Shown here piece after piece: positions 1 through 10,901 of a DNA stretch of 64,000 nt (position 1 is the first letter of the stretch; every line of letters begins with the position of its first letter). A program made the translations under genes and the position numbers. The DNA lies in NCBI GenBank assembly GCA_963662155.1, contig OY759261.1, positions 71,666,669 through 71,730,668 of the forward strand, read 5' to 3'. This DNA is from Lamellibrachia columna. Taxonomy: Eukaryota; Annelida; Polychaeta; Sabellida; Siboglinidae. The notes under the pieces were generated by a model, which did not search any database, was not told the origin of the DNA, and was given only the letters and a program-made list of their open reading frames with translations.

Positions 1-1
1 G

Positions 2-691
2 GGACGGGACCATGAAACATGGGAGCGTGTCATCGGACATCATGGCATGGGTAACGAAAATGCCAACGGCTCTCTACTCCTGAACATGTGTGCCGAATAC
101 CAATTGACAATCACCAATACGCTATTCCAACAAGCAAATAAGTACAAGACATCGTGGATGCATCCTCGATCTAAACACTGGCACCTGATCGACTACGTCA
201 TAGTCCGGCAACGCGACTCACGTGACGTCAAAAAGACATGCACCATAGGCGCCACAACCTGCTGGTCTGATCACAGGATGGTGAGGAGTCGCATGCGACT
301 AACCTTCCAAGGCAGCAAGCATAGGTGTGGAACGAAACCAAGGAAGAAGCTGGACGTATCAAGACTAAAATCTGTCGAACTACAGTGGCAACTGGAGAAA
401 AAGCTGGACGAGGTAATCGAGGAACAGGCTGAAACAACTCACGATGTGGATGAGACGTGGACTAAGCTGCGTGACATAATCTACCAAGGCGCGCTAGACG
501 TACTAGGCACCACAAAACGCAAACACCGTGACTGGTTTGATGAAAATGATACAGAAGCAGCCACCCTCCTCAGAAAAATGCATGAGTCACATCTAGAGTG
601 GATAAATGATCGAGATTCGGCAGCTAAAGCAACCACGTATCGACACTACAAGCAATCTGCTCAAGCCAAATTGCGTGCCATGAAGGAATAA
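2..691 (+). pseudogene. LINE endonuclease, C-terminal part (ends at premature stop)
   Basis: The frame starting at base 2 reads straight into the ATG at 47, so that ATG is internal and not the true start. Visible are the end of the DFNAR-type block, a LIDYVIV segment and the WSDHRMV block, which corresponds to the conserved SDH of exonuclease-endonuclease-phosphatase nickases. In living elements this domain nicks target DNA. The frame ends at TAA 689-691. The reverse transcriptase ORF from 716 is in the same frame, so one nonsense codon separates the two halves. Confidence 0.85.
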
Positions 692-715
692 TGGTGGTCT
701 GACACTGCGAACGAG

Positions 716-2710
716 TTGCAGGAGGCAGCGGATAGAAAAGACTCAAAGTCCTTCTATGACGGTCTCAAAGCGATATACGGTCCACAAGCAAATGGATTTA
801 CATCATTACTGAGCGCAGACGCCGAAACACGACTCACAGAGCCCAGTCGCGTACTGGAGCGGTGGGCGGAGCACTTCAGCGATGTGCTAAACCGGCCATC
901 AACAATCTCGCAGGCCGCAATCGACAACATAGCACAGCGCCCGCTCATGGAAGAACTGGCACACCGACCCACACTTGAAGAAACTACCGCAGCGATCAAG
1001 AAACTTTCCAGTGGAAAGGCAGCAGGACCAGATGCGATTGCTGCCGAAATCTACAAGTACGGTGGCACAAACCTTACGAAGCGCCTTGTAAAGCTCTTCA
1101 GCAACATCTGGGACAGCAGGGCTGTTCCGCAAGAGTTCAAGAACGCGTCCATCGTCCACATCTATAAAAGGAAAGGTGACAAAAGCATCTGTGACAACCA
1201 CCGTGGAATTTCTCTTCTCTGTATAGCTGGGAAGATACTCGTGCGCATCTTGCTAAATCGACTTGCACTACATCTCGCTGATAACATCCTGCCCAAGAGT
1301 CAATGCGGCTTCCGATCACAGCGCAGTACAATCGATATGATCTTCGCAACTTGCCAAGTGCAGGAGAAATGTAGAGAGCAAAACCTAGCTCTATACATGG
1401 TGTTTGTTGACTTGACGAAAGCCTTTGACACAATCAGCAGAGATGGCTTATGGCAGATACTACGAAAGATTGGTTGCCCTGACTTGTTTGTCGACGTAAT
1501 ACGTTCATTCCACGAAGGGATGGTTGCCCGAGTGCAAAATCAGGGTCAAATGTCAGAGCCATTCCCGGTAACAAATGGCATCAAGCAAGGCTGTGTGATG
1601 GCACCACTGTTATTCACATTAGTATTCTCAGCCATGCTCAACGATGCGTTCCATGACAACGACTTGGGAGCACTCATCTGGTTCCGAACTGATGGCAACG
1701 TATTCAACCTTCGACGACTCAAATCCAGGACAAGAACTTCCAAGTTACTGATCAAAGACCTACTATTCGCTGACGACTGTGCACTTCTTGCACATACGAT
1801 CGATGACATACAAGCGATTACCAATGCTTTCGCCAGATCCGCCCGCCGTTTCGGATTGACTATCAGTCTGAAGAAAACCGAGGTGATGTATCAGCCGAAG
1901 CCTGGAGCAGACTACTCGGCTCCAATCATCACCATCGACAACAACCCACTAAACGTCGTCGACAAGTTCACCTACTTGGGTAGCACGCTATCACAAAATG
2001 CCATGATAGACGATGACGTCTCAACACGGATTGGGAAAGCGAGCGCGTCATTCGGCAGACTCACCAAGCGCCTTTGGAATGAACGCGGTGTACGTCTTGC
2101 CACCAAAATCAGTGTATACTGTGCCGTGGTGCTACCGACACTGCTATATGGATGCGAGGCGTGGACACCATACCGCCGACACATACGGAGACTCGACCAG
2201 TTCCACATGCGCAGCCTAAGGCGCATCGCTAACATCAAGTGGCAAGACATGGTTTCCAATACCGAGGTCTTACAGCGCTGTGCACAAAATGGCATCGAAC
2301 ACCACATCAAGCGTGCACAACTCTGCTGGTCCGGGCACCTTGTGAGAATGGCCGATGACCGCATCCCCAAGGCAGTGTTCTATGGAGAACTGGACGCCGG
2401 CAAACGAACACGGGGAGGGCAGCGAAAGAGATACAAGGACGTGCTCAAGGCAACACTAAAATCATGTGGCATGCCTCACAACACCTGGGAGTCCACAGCG
2501 ATGGACCGTGCCCTCTGGCGTCGCACATGCCACGTCGGCCTACACGAATTCGAAAAAAAGCGGTGCGACGCCCTGAGAGAGAAGAGACTAAGACGGAAGG
2601 CTACCCAGCCTTCATCAAACACTGTCACCTTTGTGTGTCGTGTCTGTGGACGACAATGTGCATCGCGGATCGGTCTGTTCAGCCACAACCGTACACACGA
2701 TACTGACTGA
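716..2710 (+). CDS. LINE reverse transcriptase with C-terminal C2H2 finger
   Basis: This 664-residue ORF copies element RNA into DNA at the nicked target. Reverse-transcriptase blocks are all visible: the YKRKGDKSICDNHRGISLL region (about residue 149), GFRSQRST, the MVFVDLTKAFDTI block, NGIKQGC, and FADD at residues 351-354, the metal-binding aspartates. The extreme C-terminus has a C-x2-C...H-x3-H finger (CRVCGRQ...HNRTH). The ATG at 716 is only the first one after the nonsense codon at 689; the frame is continuous upstream. The RT looks intact, but the whole ORF is not because of that stop. Confidence 0.9.
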   Translation: MQEAADRKDSKSFYDGLKAIYGPQANGFTSLLSADAETRLTEPSRVLERWAEHFSDVLNRPSTISQAAIDNIAQRPLMEELAHRPTLEETTAAIKKLSSGKAAGPDAIAAEIYKYGGTNLTKRLVKLFSNIWDSRAVPQEFKNASIVHIYKRKGDKSICDNHRGISLLCIAGKILVRILLNRLALHLADNILPKSQCGFRSQRSTIDMIFATCQVQEKCREQNLALYMVFVDLTKAFDTISRDGLWQILRKIGCPDLFVDVIRSFHEGMVARVQNQGQMSEPFPVTNGIKQGCVMAPLLFTLVFSAMLNDAFHDNDLGALIWFRTDGNVFNLRRLKSRTRTSKLLIKDLLFADDCALLAHTIDDIQAITNAFARSARRFGLTISLKKTEVMYQPKPGADYSAPIITIDNNPLNVVDKFTYLGSTLSQNAMIDDDVSTRIGKASASFGRLTKRLWNERGVRLATKISVYCAVVLPTLLYGCEAWTPYRRHIRRLDQFHMRSLRRIANIKWQDMVSNTEVLQRCAQNGIEHHIKRAQLCWSGHLVRMADDRIPKAVFYGELDAGKRTRGGQRKRYKDVLKATLKSCGMPHNTWESTAMDRALWRRTCHVGLHEFEKKRCDALREKRLRRKATQPSSNTVTFVCRVCGRQCASRIGLFSHNRTHDTD

Positions 2711-2811
2711 GGTCGAGATCCGTCGTACCGACGGCTCACTCCATATACCATATATATATATATATCAATATTTTTTATTAAAAACAAATTAATATTTAAT
2801 AATTGTTGACA

Positions 2812-2830
2812 AGTTTATTTTGCTTATCTG

Positions 2831-2863
<33 letters not shown>

Positions 2864-2879
2864 CCAGATAAGCAAAATA

Positions 2880-2943
<64 letters not shown>

Positions 2944-2959
2944 TGTTTTACTTATCTGG

Positions 2960-3032
<73 letters not shown>
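2812..3032. repeat. TA and AC microsatellites with inverted 20-mers
   Basis: A 20-base word beginning GTTTATTTTGCTTATC occurs at 2812-2831, inverted at 2864-2883, and again with changes in direct orientation from 2941. Runs of TA separate the copies. A long (AC)n follows at 2971-3032. ORFs reading YIYIYI or THTHTH across this stretch are simple-repeat translations, not genes. Confidence 0.9.
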
Positions 3033-3034
<2 letters not shown>

Positions 3035-3049
3035 TGTAAACGCACCATA

Positions 3050-4130
3050 TTGAAAAAGTATGAAAACAGCTGATGCTGCTATTTGTAGCACTGCCCTAAA
3101 ACACAATATTTGACAACCATTGGCCATGCTAAGCCATGTTTGAAACAATGTGAAAATACCAGTAGGTTGATAAGTTCAAGGCTTCAGAAATACCTCCTAA
3201 ATGAAGCAATGCAGGAATTTTGACATTGTGTTTGATTTTGTCTTGAATAAAATTGGTGACAATAATAACATAACAGTCTCTATTTATTTAATTATCTCAA
3301 TTATATTCTTGAATGTAATAATTATTACATGCAAATGTAATCATAGGGCAATTCCGTCGATATGGACGAGAATTTTGACTCTGTCAAGACGTGCAATACA
3401 GCACAATTAAAATAGGTGGATTTTGAAATGGGCACAATGTGTAACCTACCTTGTACTATTAACATGCCAAATGGTAGCCCGCCAGCTTTACTTATTTTTG
3501 AGAAATGTTTAAAAATAGCTCCGTTATGGACGTACTCAGAGAAAACAAATTTTACTTATAAACAAGCGTTTTGCCCACATCTCATAATTCAGTAATAAAT
3601 AATTCTTCAGCGGTCAGGGCAACAACATGACATTGGAATATTTATTTCTGACATTACTAAAAGATGGTTGTCGTTTTGGAAACTGCAGCTATGGTGATGC
3701 AATGTAATGCAGCAGTAAATTACGCTTGGTGAAGGGTTTGTGTAAAAAATACACTGCCACTTTAGGCTGTCATTCAACTTTGCTTAATTCATTCACGGTG
3801 GTGTAGCAGACATAATTGGTTTATGTCAACCAAAATCTGCCGTACAGTTATCAGTTACACGGTCTTCTTATATGCATGTCATCTATTTCTTTGGGGATTG
3901 TCTCAAAACAATTAAACTTCGTTTTCAGTGGCTTTTTTTTTCACATTTACAAAAATGTTTTAAAAACTTTGTAACATAACCAAATAAATGAAAAACTTAA
4001 TTTTTTTTAAATCTGGTATATTATATAGTATTTCAACTACAATCGGTGAAGAAATTGTTAATTTATCTTTAAAACTTCTACTTAAACTAATCAATTCAAG
4101 ACAAGAATATAATATGTACCCCAGCTACCT
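3050..4130. other. no gene recognised
   Basis: AT-rich DNA with short chance ORFs only. I see no domain, splice-consistent exon or element ends here. Confidence 0.5.
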
Positions 4131-4785
4131 TAAGTGGTACCGGAGATGTGCGTCGTGAATTTATGTGTTTAGAGTGGTTGAAAGACGAAGTGGAACAATT
4201 ATTAAAATTGTCGTTTTCAATGTTTAATCAACTTTTATACTCCGTGTCAAGTCATATGCATGTTCGGTAGCTCAGATCCAGGTTATTATTTTCGATTCCC
4301 ATTACAGTACACTCGGTCAATCAGATCATTGATCTGAAATATTGTTGATCACTCATCTATTCCATAATTGTACATGTATACCGGTACATGTATTTTATTC
4401 AGTTCAACATACAACAGTATGTGACATTTAATCTTAATATATATTTATGCTAGTCCACTCATTTGATAACTTTTTTATAAACCGCGCGGCCAGCACATCA
4501 TGGCTTCGATGGCGTTCTTGCAATCTTGGTGCAGTGGACTGCAATCACCATCCCCGGTGACGGATGATATATAAACTCCAAATATTGGAGCCCGAACACT
4601 GCATTGTGAAGAGGGTAAACTTTCGTAGCGAGTCTAATACTCAAGAAACTTCTTGTCAAGTCGAACACTTGCAGGCAGGGGGCGATTTTAGCATTGATGC
4701 TAGCGATAAATCGCTCCCTAGTCTCTAGATTATTGATTTGCGCGAGCGATAGGGAGCGAGCGCGATCACTTGCATCAAACGTGTT
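4131..4785. repeat. dispersed repeat, copy 1 (pairs with 31126-31757)
   Basis: About 650 bp, starting at the TTAAGTGGTACCGG block, is recognisably repeated in the same orientation at 31126-31757. The minus strand carries an open stretch (4498-4824) of 108 residues with a KVYPLHNA...SPGM core that is also seen in copy 2. I do not recognise the family. It could be a non-autonomous transposon or part of a larger one. Confidence 0.7.
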
Positions 4786-5128
4786 ACCCAGGTGACTTTC
4801 TAATACTGGTACATACATATTCAATGATGTAAAATCGTGTTGAAAGAGATGTAGGTTGGCTGCCTGTGCTTTACTCCTACAACATAAGAAATATTATGTG
4901 AAGACATGTTAATAGTTTGCAAATTGGGTTTAAAACATATAGATTCAGCAGTATATACAGTACCACAGCAGACATTATATGGGAAGATTTTAACATACCC
5001 AGTTGAGGTGGTTCACTTGATGAAGCAATGGTGGAAGCATGAGTCTTCCTTGTTCATGAAATCAGTAAAACATTAATTTGTTCTGTTACAATGAATAGGC
5101 AAAGCCATAATTATCTGTGCAACAAATA

Positions 5129-5129
<1 letters not shown>

Positions 5130-5200
<71 letters not shown>
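5130..5200. repeat. (TA)n microsatellite
   Basis: Nearly pure TA run of about 70 bp. Confidence 0.95.
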
Positions 5201-5203
<3 letters not shown>

Positions 5204-6326
5204 CACACAATAGCAACAAAAGTGGCAGCAATCATGTATTGACCTTGAATGCTACTATGTGCATAATCTATTAGAATGTTATAGAAATTGGATAAACAGA
5301 CTACTGTAGAGAATTGCATTGGTGGCCATGTTAGTTTTGTCTGATCATAAGAAAACGTGGGCATCAAAAATTCTTAAAATGTTTCTCAGTAACTTCCATT
5401 GTCTCATTGACATGCTGACCAAGTTTTGTCAAAATCACATACCTCCAGCTCTTTTAAAACGCCCCGACGTGCGATGCCCATAAATTTTTACAAAAATAGC
5501 CATGTATTCATGTGGCCCATAGCAAAAAAAAAAAAATGCAATACTACACAGCCAATAGCTTCTACAAACAAACCTGTGAATATGCCTGCTCAATTGCACG
5601 TATGTCACATCATATGAATTGTTTTAATTCACATATCACAATTTAATACGCCGTACATTCATGTGAAACAATAAACAGGAATATCAACAGTGGTCTTACC
5701 CCTATAGACAATGCAACATGCAACGCACAAGGATGCTGTTTAGCCAAGCCTCCTTTGTCCAATTTGCACAAATCTTAATTGAAATAACCCTTGCTGTTGT
5801 TGTGGGTGTGAATAAAAGGAGGGATTGACGATCTTTTGTTAACTGAGGCCACACAAAACTTTTATTTCTTCTTCTTTGGGCTCCTTTCACGGGCCGGAGA
5901 TCGGTGGGTTAGAGATAGAGACCACCACTCTTTGAGTCCAGGACAGGTTACACATTTACCCCCTGTGAGGGATCTTTTACTTCCCGTGGCATAGATGCGA
6001 GCGAAAACACTTTACAGTTCACCGGTCGCGCCGTTGGATGGTTCGGCTTATGAGCCGAAACATCCGACACCCCCACACAATACCCCTGCTCCACGTTAAT
6101 ATATCTGTTATCACTCACCTGCCTGGGATGTTCCAGTCCCAAAAAACGCAAATTGAAAACCTATTTCAGTATTTCCAAACATTCTAGTCGTATACTTGCC
6201 AATGAATCTGTCTGTGCTGTTTTGGTCTCAAATTAAAAAAGGAGTAGATTGTAGTGATGGTGCGTGAATACTAACCTTATCGCGTTCCGAATTCGTTCGA
6301 TCGACACTTACGAATTAAGTGATTAG
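5201..6326. other. no gene recognised
   Basis: Only short ORFs. The 5880-6150 stretch is richer in GC than its surroundings and could be an unidentified repeat, but I could not assign it. Confidence 0.4.
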
Positions 6327-7722
6327 ATTAATGAATACTGTAGCAATGTACAGCTTAATTAATGAATACTGTAGCAATGTACAGCTTATTGTTCAAATGA
6401 TTGTTAATGTTAAGGAAATTCAAGATATAATACATGCAATGCCTGTAGGCAAAGCCCCGGGTTATGATAGTGTAAGTAACGAACATTTTAAATATGCGAA
6501 TGAAAAACTTCATGTTCTCATGTCACTTTTATATAGTAGCATGTTTATTCATGGTTTTTTACCGGATGCTATGATGATTACAATCATAGCCCCCATAATT
6601 AAAAATAAGGCGGGTGACCTGTCTGATAACAACAACTACCGACCCATTGCTCTAGCCACAATGGCTAGTAAATTATTTGAATCCTTGATATTATCCAGGG
6701 TTTCTACTTTTTTATTTACATGTGTAAACCAATTTGGATTTAAAAAGCATCACTCAACTGAAATGCTCATATTTTTATTAAAAGAACTCTTTCGACACTA
6801 CATAGCGAATAGCTCATCTATGTATGTTACCATGCTGGATGCCTCTAAGGCCTTTGACAAAGTCAATCATAGTAAGCTATTCACCAAACTAATTGACCGG
6901 GGATGTCCTTCTTTTATTGTTCGCATTCTTTATTACTGGTACAGAACCCAGAAATTCACTGTCAGATGGTGTTGTAGCTTCTCAGAATTGTTTACCTTTT
7001 CAAACGGTGTCAAGCAGGGTGGAATCCTTTCTCCACATCTTTTTAACGTTTACATGGATGACTTAAGTGTAAATTTGAATAAATTACAAATTGGCTGTCT
7101 TTATGCAGGAACCATAATGAATCATATGATGTATGCCGATGACCTTTGTGTTTTTTCACCTAGTGTTGCGGGGTTGAGAACACTCACCGATTGTTGTGCC
7201 AAGTATGGCAATATGTTTGATATAACGTACAATGCCAAAAAATCTGTCTGTATGGTTATTGATAACAAACCTAGGGACAAGAAAAATATTCATCCTGTTG
7301 TTATCAATAACCATACACTACCTTACACTGAAAAATGTAAATACCTTGGCCATATTATAAACAATAATCTTACTGATGATGACGATATTGCCAGGCAGAA
7401 AAGATGTATCTATGCTCAGGCAAATGCTTTAGCCAGAAAATTTTACTTATGCAACAATTCCATTAAAACAACTTTATTTAATTCATACTGTGGTTCAATG
7501 TACACCTCAAGTCTTTGGTGTCATTTTAAAAAACAGAGTCTGAAAGGTATTACTGTCGCTTATAACAACAGTTTTAGAATTATACACAACCTGTCACCCC
7601 GCTGTAGTGCAAGCCATATGTTCGCTACTAATTATGTTAAATCCTTTAATGAACGTATTCGCTCATCGCTCATTTTAGCCTTTTATGCCGGTTGGAAAAA
7701 TCCGACAATATACTTTTTGTGA
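6319..7722 (+). CDS. LINE reverse transcriptase (partial, single frame)
   Basis: A 467-residue frame without internal stops. Homology to reverse transcriptases begins after about residue 25, at the PVGKAPGYDS block. Then come NNYRPIALA, a MLDASKAFDKVNH block, NGVKQGGILSP and the catalytic YADD at residues 272-275, followed by a thumb/C-terminal region ending at TGA 7720-7722. No endonuclease is present upstream, so this is a 5'-truncated copy that could not mobilise itself. The uninterrupted frame suggests a fairly recent insertion compared with the other LINEs here. Confidence 0.85.
   Translation: MIRLMNTVAMYSLINEYCSNVQLIVQMIVNVKEIQDIIHAMPVGKAPGYDSVSNEHFKYANEKLHVLMSLLYSSMFIHGFLPDAMMITIIAPIIKNKAGDLSDNNNYRPIALATMASKLFESLILSRVSTFLFTCVNQFGFKKHHSTEMLIFLLKELFRHYIANSSSMYVTMLDASKAFDKVNHSKLFTKLIDRGCPSFIVRILYYWYRTQKFTVRWCCSFSELFTFSNGVKQGGILSPHLFNVYMDDLSVNLNKLQIGCLYAGTIMNHMMYADDLCVFSPSVAGLRTLTDCCAKYGNMFDITYNAKKSVCMVIDNKPRDKKNIHPVVINNHTLPYTEKCKYLGHIINNNLTDDDDIARQKRCIYAQANALARKFYLCNNSIKTTLFNSYCGSMYTSSLWCHFKKQSLKGITVAYNNSFRIIHNLSPRCSASHMFATNYVKSFNERIRSSLILAFYAGWKNPTIYFL
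6327..6388 (+). repeat. 31-bp perfect tandem duplication at LINE 5' edge
   Basis: The same 31 bases occur at 6327-6357 and 6358-6388. They lie directly upstream of the truncated LINE frame and supply the first residues of the ORF called from 6319, which are therefore not part of the ancestral protein. Confidence 0.9.
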
Positions 7723-8018
7723 ATTGTCTTCACACTTTCATTTATTATCAAAGTCCATTGATTAAACATTGGATTGATCAATTGTATGCTTTTAATTCAT
7801 GATATTTGTACTTTTATACAAATATATTTGTTATCCTTACTTATCTTATATATACATATTTTACTACACGTCATGTATGTATATTTATATATATATATTT
7901 TTCTTAATACATGTACCTCTATTGTTCATCATGTGTGTTATGTATGTTTTTTTAACCTGTATGTATTTATAATATTATGGGCTCTTGCCTGAAATAAAAC
8001 ATTATTATTATTATTACA
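6385..8018 (+). mobile_element. 5'-truncated LINE, I/Nimb-like (tentative)
   Basis: A reverse-transcriptase ORF is followed by about 270 bp of AT-rich 3' sequence, an AATAAA signal near 7991 and a (TTA)n tail. The endonuclease half is missing. Poly-TTA tails and this RT style fit the I/Nimb group, but the clade call is by eye. Confidence 0.8.
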
Positions 8019-8800
8019 TTATCACAGTGACAGTTTGGCTATCGGGTTCAGCCAACAGTTGACTTTCCCATTGGTGACCATGTTAACGTTTTGTATGATT
8101 GTAAGAAAATGTGACCATTAAAAATGTTAAAACTTACAATATCCAAAGTTACTATGCCCTATGTTCGTATGTAATACACCAGGAAGTCTAACTGAGGCAT
8201 GACCTCTGATGTTGCTGAAATATTGTAGCCAATGCTCCAGGCTGCACCGTCGCCGATGTTTTAGTTGTTCTTTTGCCACTAACTCACGGAAAAATCCAAT
8301 TAGAGCATGTTTCTTCAAAATGAATCGAACAAATCGTGAGGATTTGCCCGGCCGCAATTGTGCCATTTGTGGATCTATTACTTCAATTCTGGTTTGTCCA
8401 GAGGGGAAAGAAAAAAGTACAGCTCATCTTTATCTTTATTGGTGCATCCGCACAGTATGGCAAATTGCAAGTCCAGGTTTTAAAATTCAATGGAAATGTA
8501 TACCATGTGCATTGTGTCTTTCAAGAAAGTACAACATATGATGCATTTTGACACGATGGCAGTTTGTCAGTCAGAGAACTCAGTGGTCATCGATTGGTTA
8601 TTTATTGGCCACGCCCTCACGTCATGATAAAAAGTCAGCCACTGGCAAATTTGAAATCTGACCACAATCGCTCACTTTGAGAGTAAATTCCAAGTAAACC
8701 ACTGGCAGGAAAATTGTAATTGTAGTTGGAAATTGTTAGTTTGCATTAACACTTAGGTGCATAGCCCCCAAAACATGCCTTTTGTTTCCATTTAAGAGAC
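8019..8800. other. no gene recognised
   Basis: Two overlapping open stretches (8209-8551) have no motif I recognise. This may be upstream intron of the kinase gene; no exon can be supported. Confidence 0.4.
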
Positions 8801-8928
8801 GTAGCCTGCAATATAGCTCTTCATATTATCATTTGTATATCTTTGATTTCTTCGTAACACAATACAAAAGACAGAAAATATGTCATTGTATCAGTAAAGT
8901 TTAATTTGGCACACATTCTGGTCAGGGG

Positions 8929-8955
8929 TTCATGTCACCTCCTTTTTGCAATTAG

Positions 8956-9023
<68 letters not shown>

Positions 9024-9050
9024 CCAATTGCAAAAAGGTGGTGACATGAA
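8929..9050. repeat. (TA)n flanked by inverted arms
   Basis: A word of about 25 bases reading GTTCATGTCACCTCC... at the left returns inverted at 9023-9050 with small differences. About 65 bp of TA lie between, giving a potential long hairpin. Confidence 0.85.
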
Positions 9051-9065
9051 CATATATATATATAG

Positions 9066-9104
9066 GAAAACGAATACATTCTCGTTTGACAGCCACTACC
9101 TGGG
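9066..9104 (+). pseudogene. duplicated kinase exon with in-frame TGA (poison or dead exon)
   Basis: These 39 nt align without gaps to the exon at 9826-9864 and keep an upstream AG and a downstream GTAAGT donor. In the shared frame the eighth codon is TGA where the other copy has CGA, a single C-to-T change at a CpG. It is either a decayed duplicate or an exon whose inclusion would introduce a stop. Expression cannot be judged from sequence. Confidence 0.7.
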
Positions 9105-9825
9105 GTAAGTCTTGAATCACTATAAAACGTTATCAACATTACAAAATATATAATTATCCATAAAAATTATGCACATATGCAGTCCCAAATTTTGGTTTGT
9201 CTTAAAGCATTGTTAACACCAAATATGCTGAAATTAAGTAATTTGCATGTTTTCTTTATGCATTATGTGTGTATTTCTGAAAGAGTATCAATTACGAATC
9301 GATGGTAACTCAAGACGTTGAAAGAATCAAGTCAGTGAGGTCAGTTATGTAGAACTTTACAGAACGGGGGCGTCGGGCATATAACATCACGCACGACCTA
9401 CGTACCTTTTTGAATCAATTATCAATAAAAAAACACTTAAAGATACTTATAAATAGTTTCATCATGGTCTGTTTTAATGAACTGACATTTACAATTTAAT
9501 TTAGGTAAGGTGATAAATTGTCAGCACACGTATTAAGCGGATCGACTGTGTTTGTAAATTTTTCAGACGGTAAAAATGTGACGTTTTGCACTTTCACATA
9601 ACTGTTTAGACACTGCCTGCAAAATAGCTCTTCACATTATCACATGTATATCTTTGATATCTTCATAACACAACACAAAAGACTATGTCTTTGTGTCAGT
9701 AAAGTTTTATTTGGCACAAAGTCCGGGCTTTTGGCAATGGCTCATATATATGTGCATATATACTCTATTAAATATAAGCTGGGACTAGTATATATTTGTT
9801 GTCACAATTATTTTTATATCCACAG

Positions 9826-9864
9826 GACAATGAATACATTATGGTTCGACAGCCACTATTTGGG
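9826..9864 (+). CDS. kinase gene, exon a (N-terminal linker)
   Basis: A 39-nt phase-0 exon after a CCACAG acceptor and before a consensus GTAAGT donor, encoding DNEYIMVRQPLFG. It lies upstream of the catalytic domain. The real start codon is further upstream and not identified. It is accepted because its phase matches the next exon and because a copy with the same splice sites occurs at 9066-9104. On its own it is too short to prove. Confidence 0.6.
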
Positions 9865-10829
9865 GTAAGTCTTGAATCACTATGTTCATTTTCTCATTAT
9901 TGGTATAAAAGTTCCAATATCGTTGTGCAGTTGATAGAAAACATTATCAGCATTACAGAATATATGATTACCCATAAAATTATGCAAACATGTGCAGGCC
10001 CAAATTGTGGTTTTGTCCGAAAACATCGTGAACACCAAATATGCTGAAATTAATTAATTGGCGTGTTTTCTTTATGCAGTATGTGTGTATTTCTAAACGG
10101 GTATCAATTACGAATCAATGGCAACTCGAAACGTTGGAAGAATCAAGTCACTGAAGTCAGTTCACAGAACGGGGCATTGGGCATACAACATCACGCACAG
10201 TATACGTAATTTTTTCAATTAATTATAAATAAAAAACACTTAGCAAAAATATTTATGTGAATAGTTTCATCATTTTGTGTTTTATTGAATTGACATTTAC
10301 AATTTAATTTAGGAAAGGTGATAATGTTTTTTCTTTATGCGATATGTATGTATTTCTGAATGTGTATTAATTACAAATCAATGGTATCTCAGAACGTTGG
10401 AAGAATCAAGTCACTGAGGTCAGCTGACTGTGTTTGTCAACTTTTTTAGACTGTAAAAATGTGACGTTTTGCACTTTCAAATAACTGTTAAAACACGTTG
10501 CCTGCAATATAGATCTTCATAGTATCATAGGTTTATCTTTGATATATTTCTAACACAATACAAAAGACAGAAAATATGTCATTGTGTCAATAAGTTTTAG
10601 TTGGCACACAGTCTGGCAGTCGTTATAAATTTGAGTTACAATATTTTTTGACCGACCGAATCCATAAACCAACTAATACAACAAACCACACCAATTTCAA
10701 GGATTAGCTTTTGTTAGTAGGCAATTAATTGATGGGAGTCTCTTAATCAGGCTGGTGCATTCTGCTTCATCCTTTAATAATCTCTAATTAAGGAAATAAT
10801 TTACTAATTTCTTTTTGTTCTTATTGTAG

Positions 10830-10901
10830 GTGATTGATGGGAATAATACACCGCCACGGAGGAAGAGAGATGGGTTGAGCCCTCCTTTCAAACCATCAAT
10901 G
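10830..10901 (+). CDS. kinase gene, exon b (basic, proline-rich linker)
   Basis: A 72-nt phase-0 exon bounded by TTGTAG and GTAAGT. It encodes 24 residues with a PPRRKRD basic patch and SPPF motif, a typical flexible linker that could serve as a docking or nuclear-localisation segment (inference). The acceptor has a good pyrimidine tract. Confidence 0.65.

Larger units (their letters stand above)
1..2765 (+). mobile_element. RTE-like non-LTR retrotransposon, 3' part
   Basis: The reading frame is already open at base 2, so the element runs off the left edge of the window. The order is end of an apurinic-type endonuclease, linker, reverse transcriptase, C-terminal C2H2 finger, a short 3' UTR (2711-2745) and an AT-rich simple-repeat tail. 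A short 3' UTR ending in a simple repeat fits RTE-type elements. The clade name is my inference from the endonuclease style, which resembles proteins often annotated craniofacial development protein 2-like. Confidence 0.85.
8804..10620 (+). repeat. tandem intronic units (about 2.3 copies, roughly 800 bp)
   Basis: A block containing GCCTGCAATATAG occurs near 8804, again (CCTGCAAAATAG) near 9615, and near 10498. A block ending in AGAATCAAGTCA occurs near 9320, 10138 and 10400. Copies 1 and 2 each contain a version of the same 39-nt exon. The third copy lacks it and is shortened. This is a segmental tandem duplication inside the kinase gene. Confidence 0.85.

Noticed and set aside
2820..3148. 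ORFs reading YIYIYI, THTHTH and CVCVCV
   Set aside because: Pure translations of TA and AC microsatellites; the same applies at 5.1, 9.0, 21.0, 30.5, 32.4 and 53.0 kb.
8209..8551. Candidate upstream exon with paired cysteines
   Set aside because: Two overlapping frames, no recognisable domain and no convincing splice pair.
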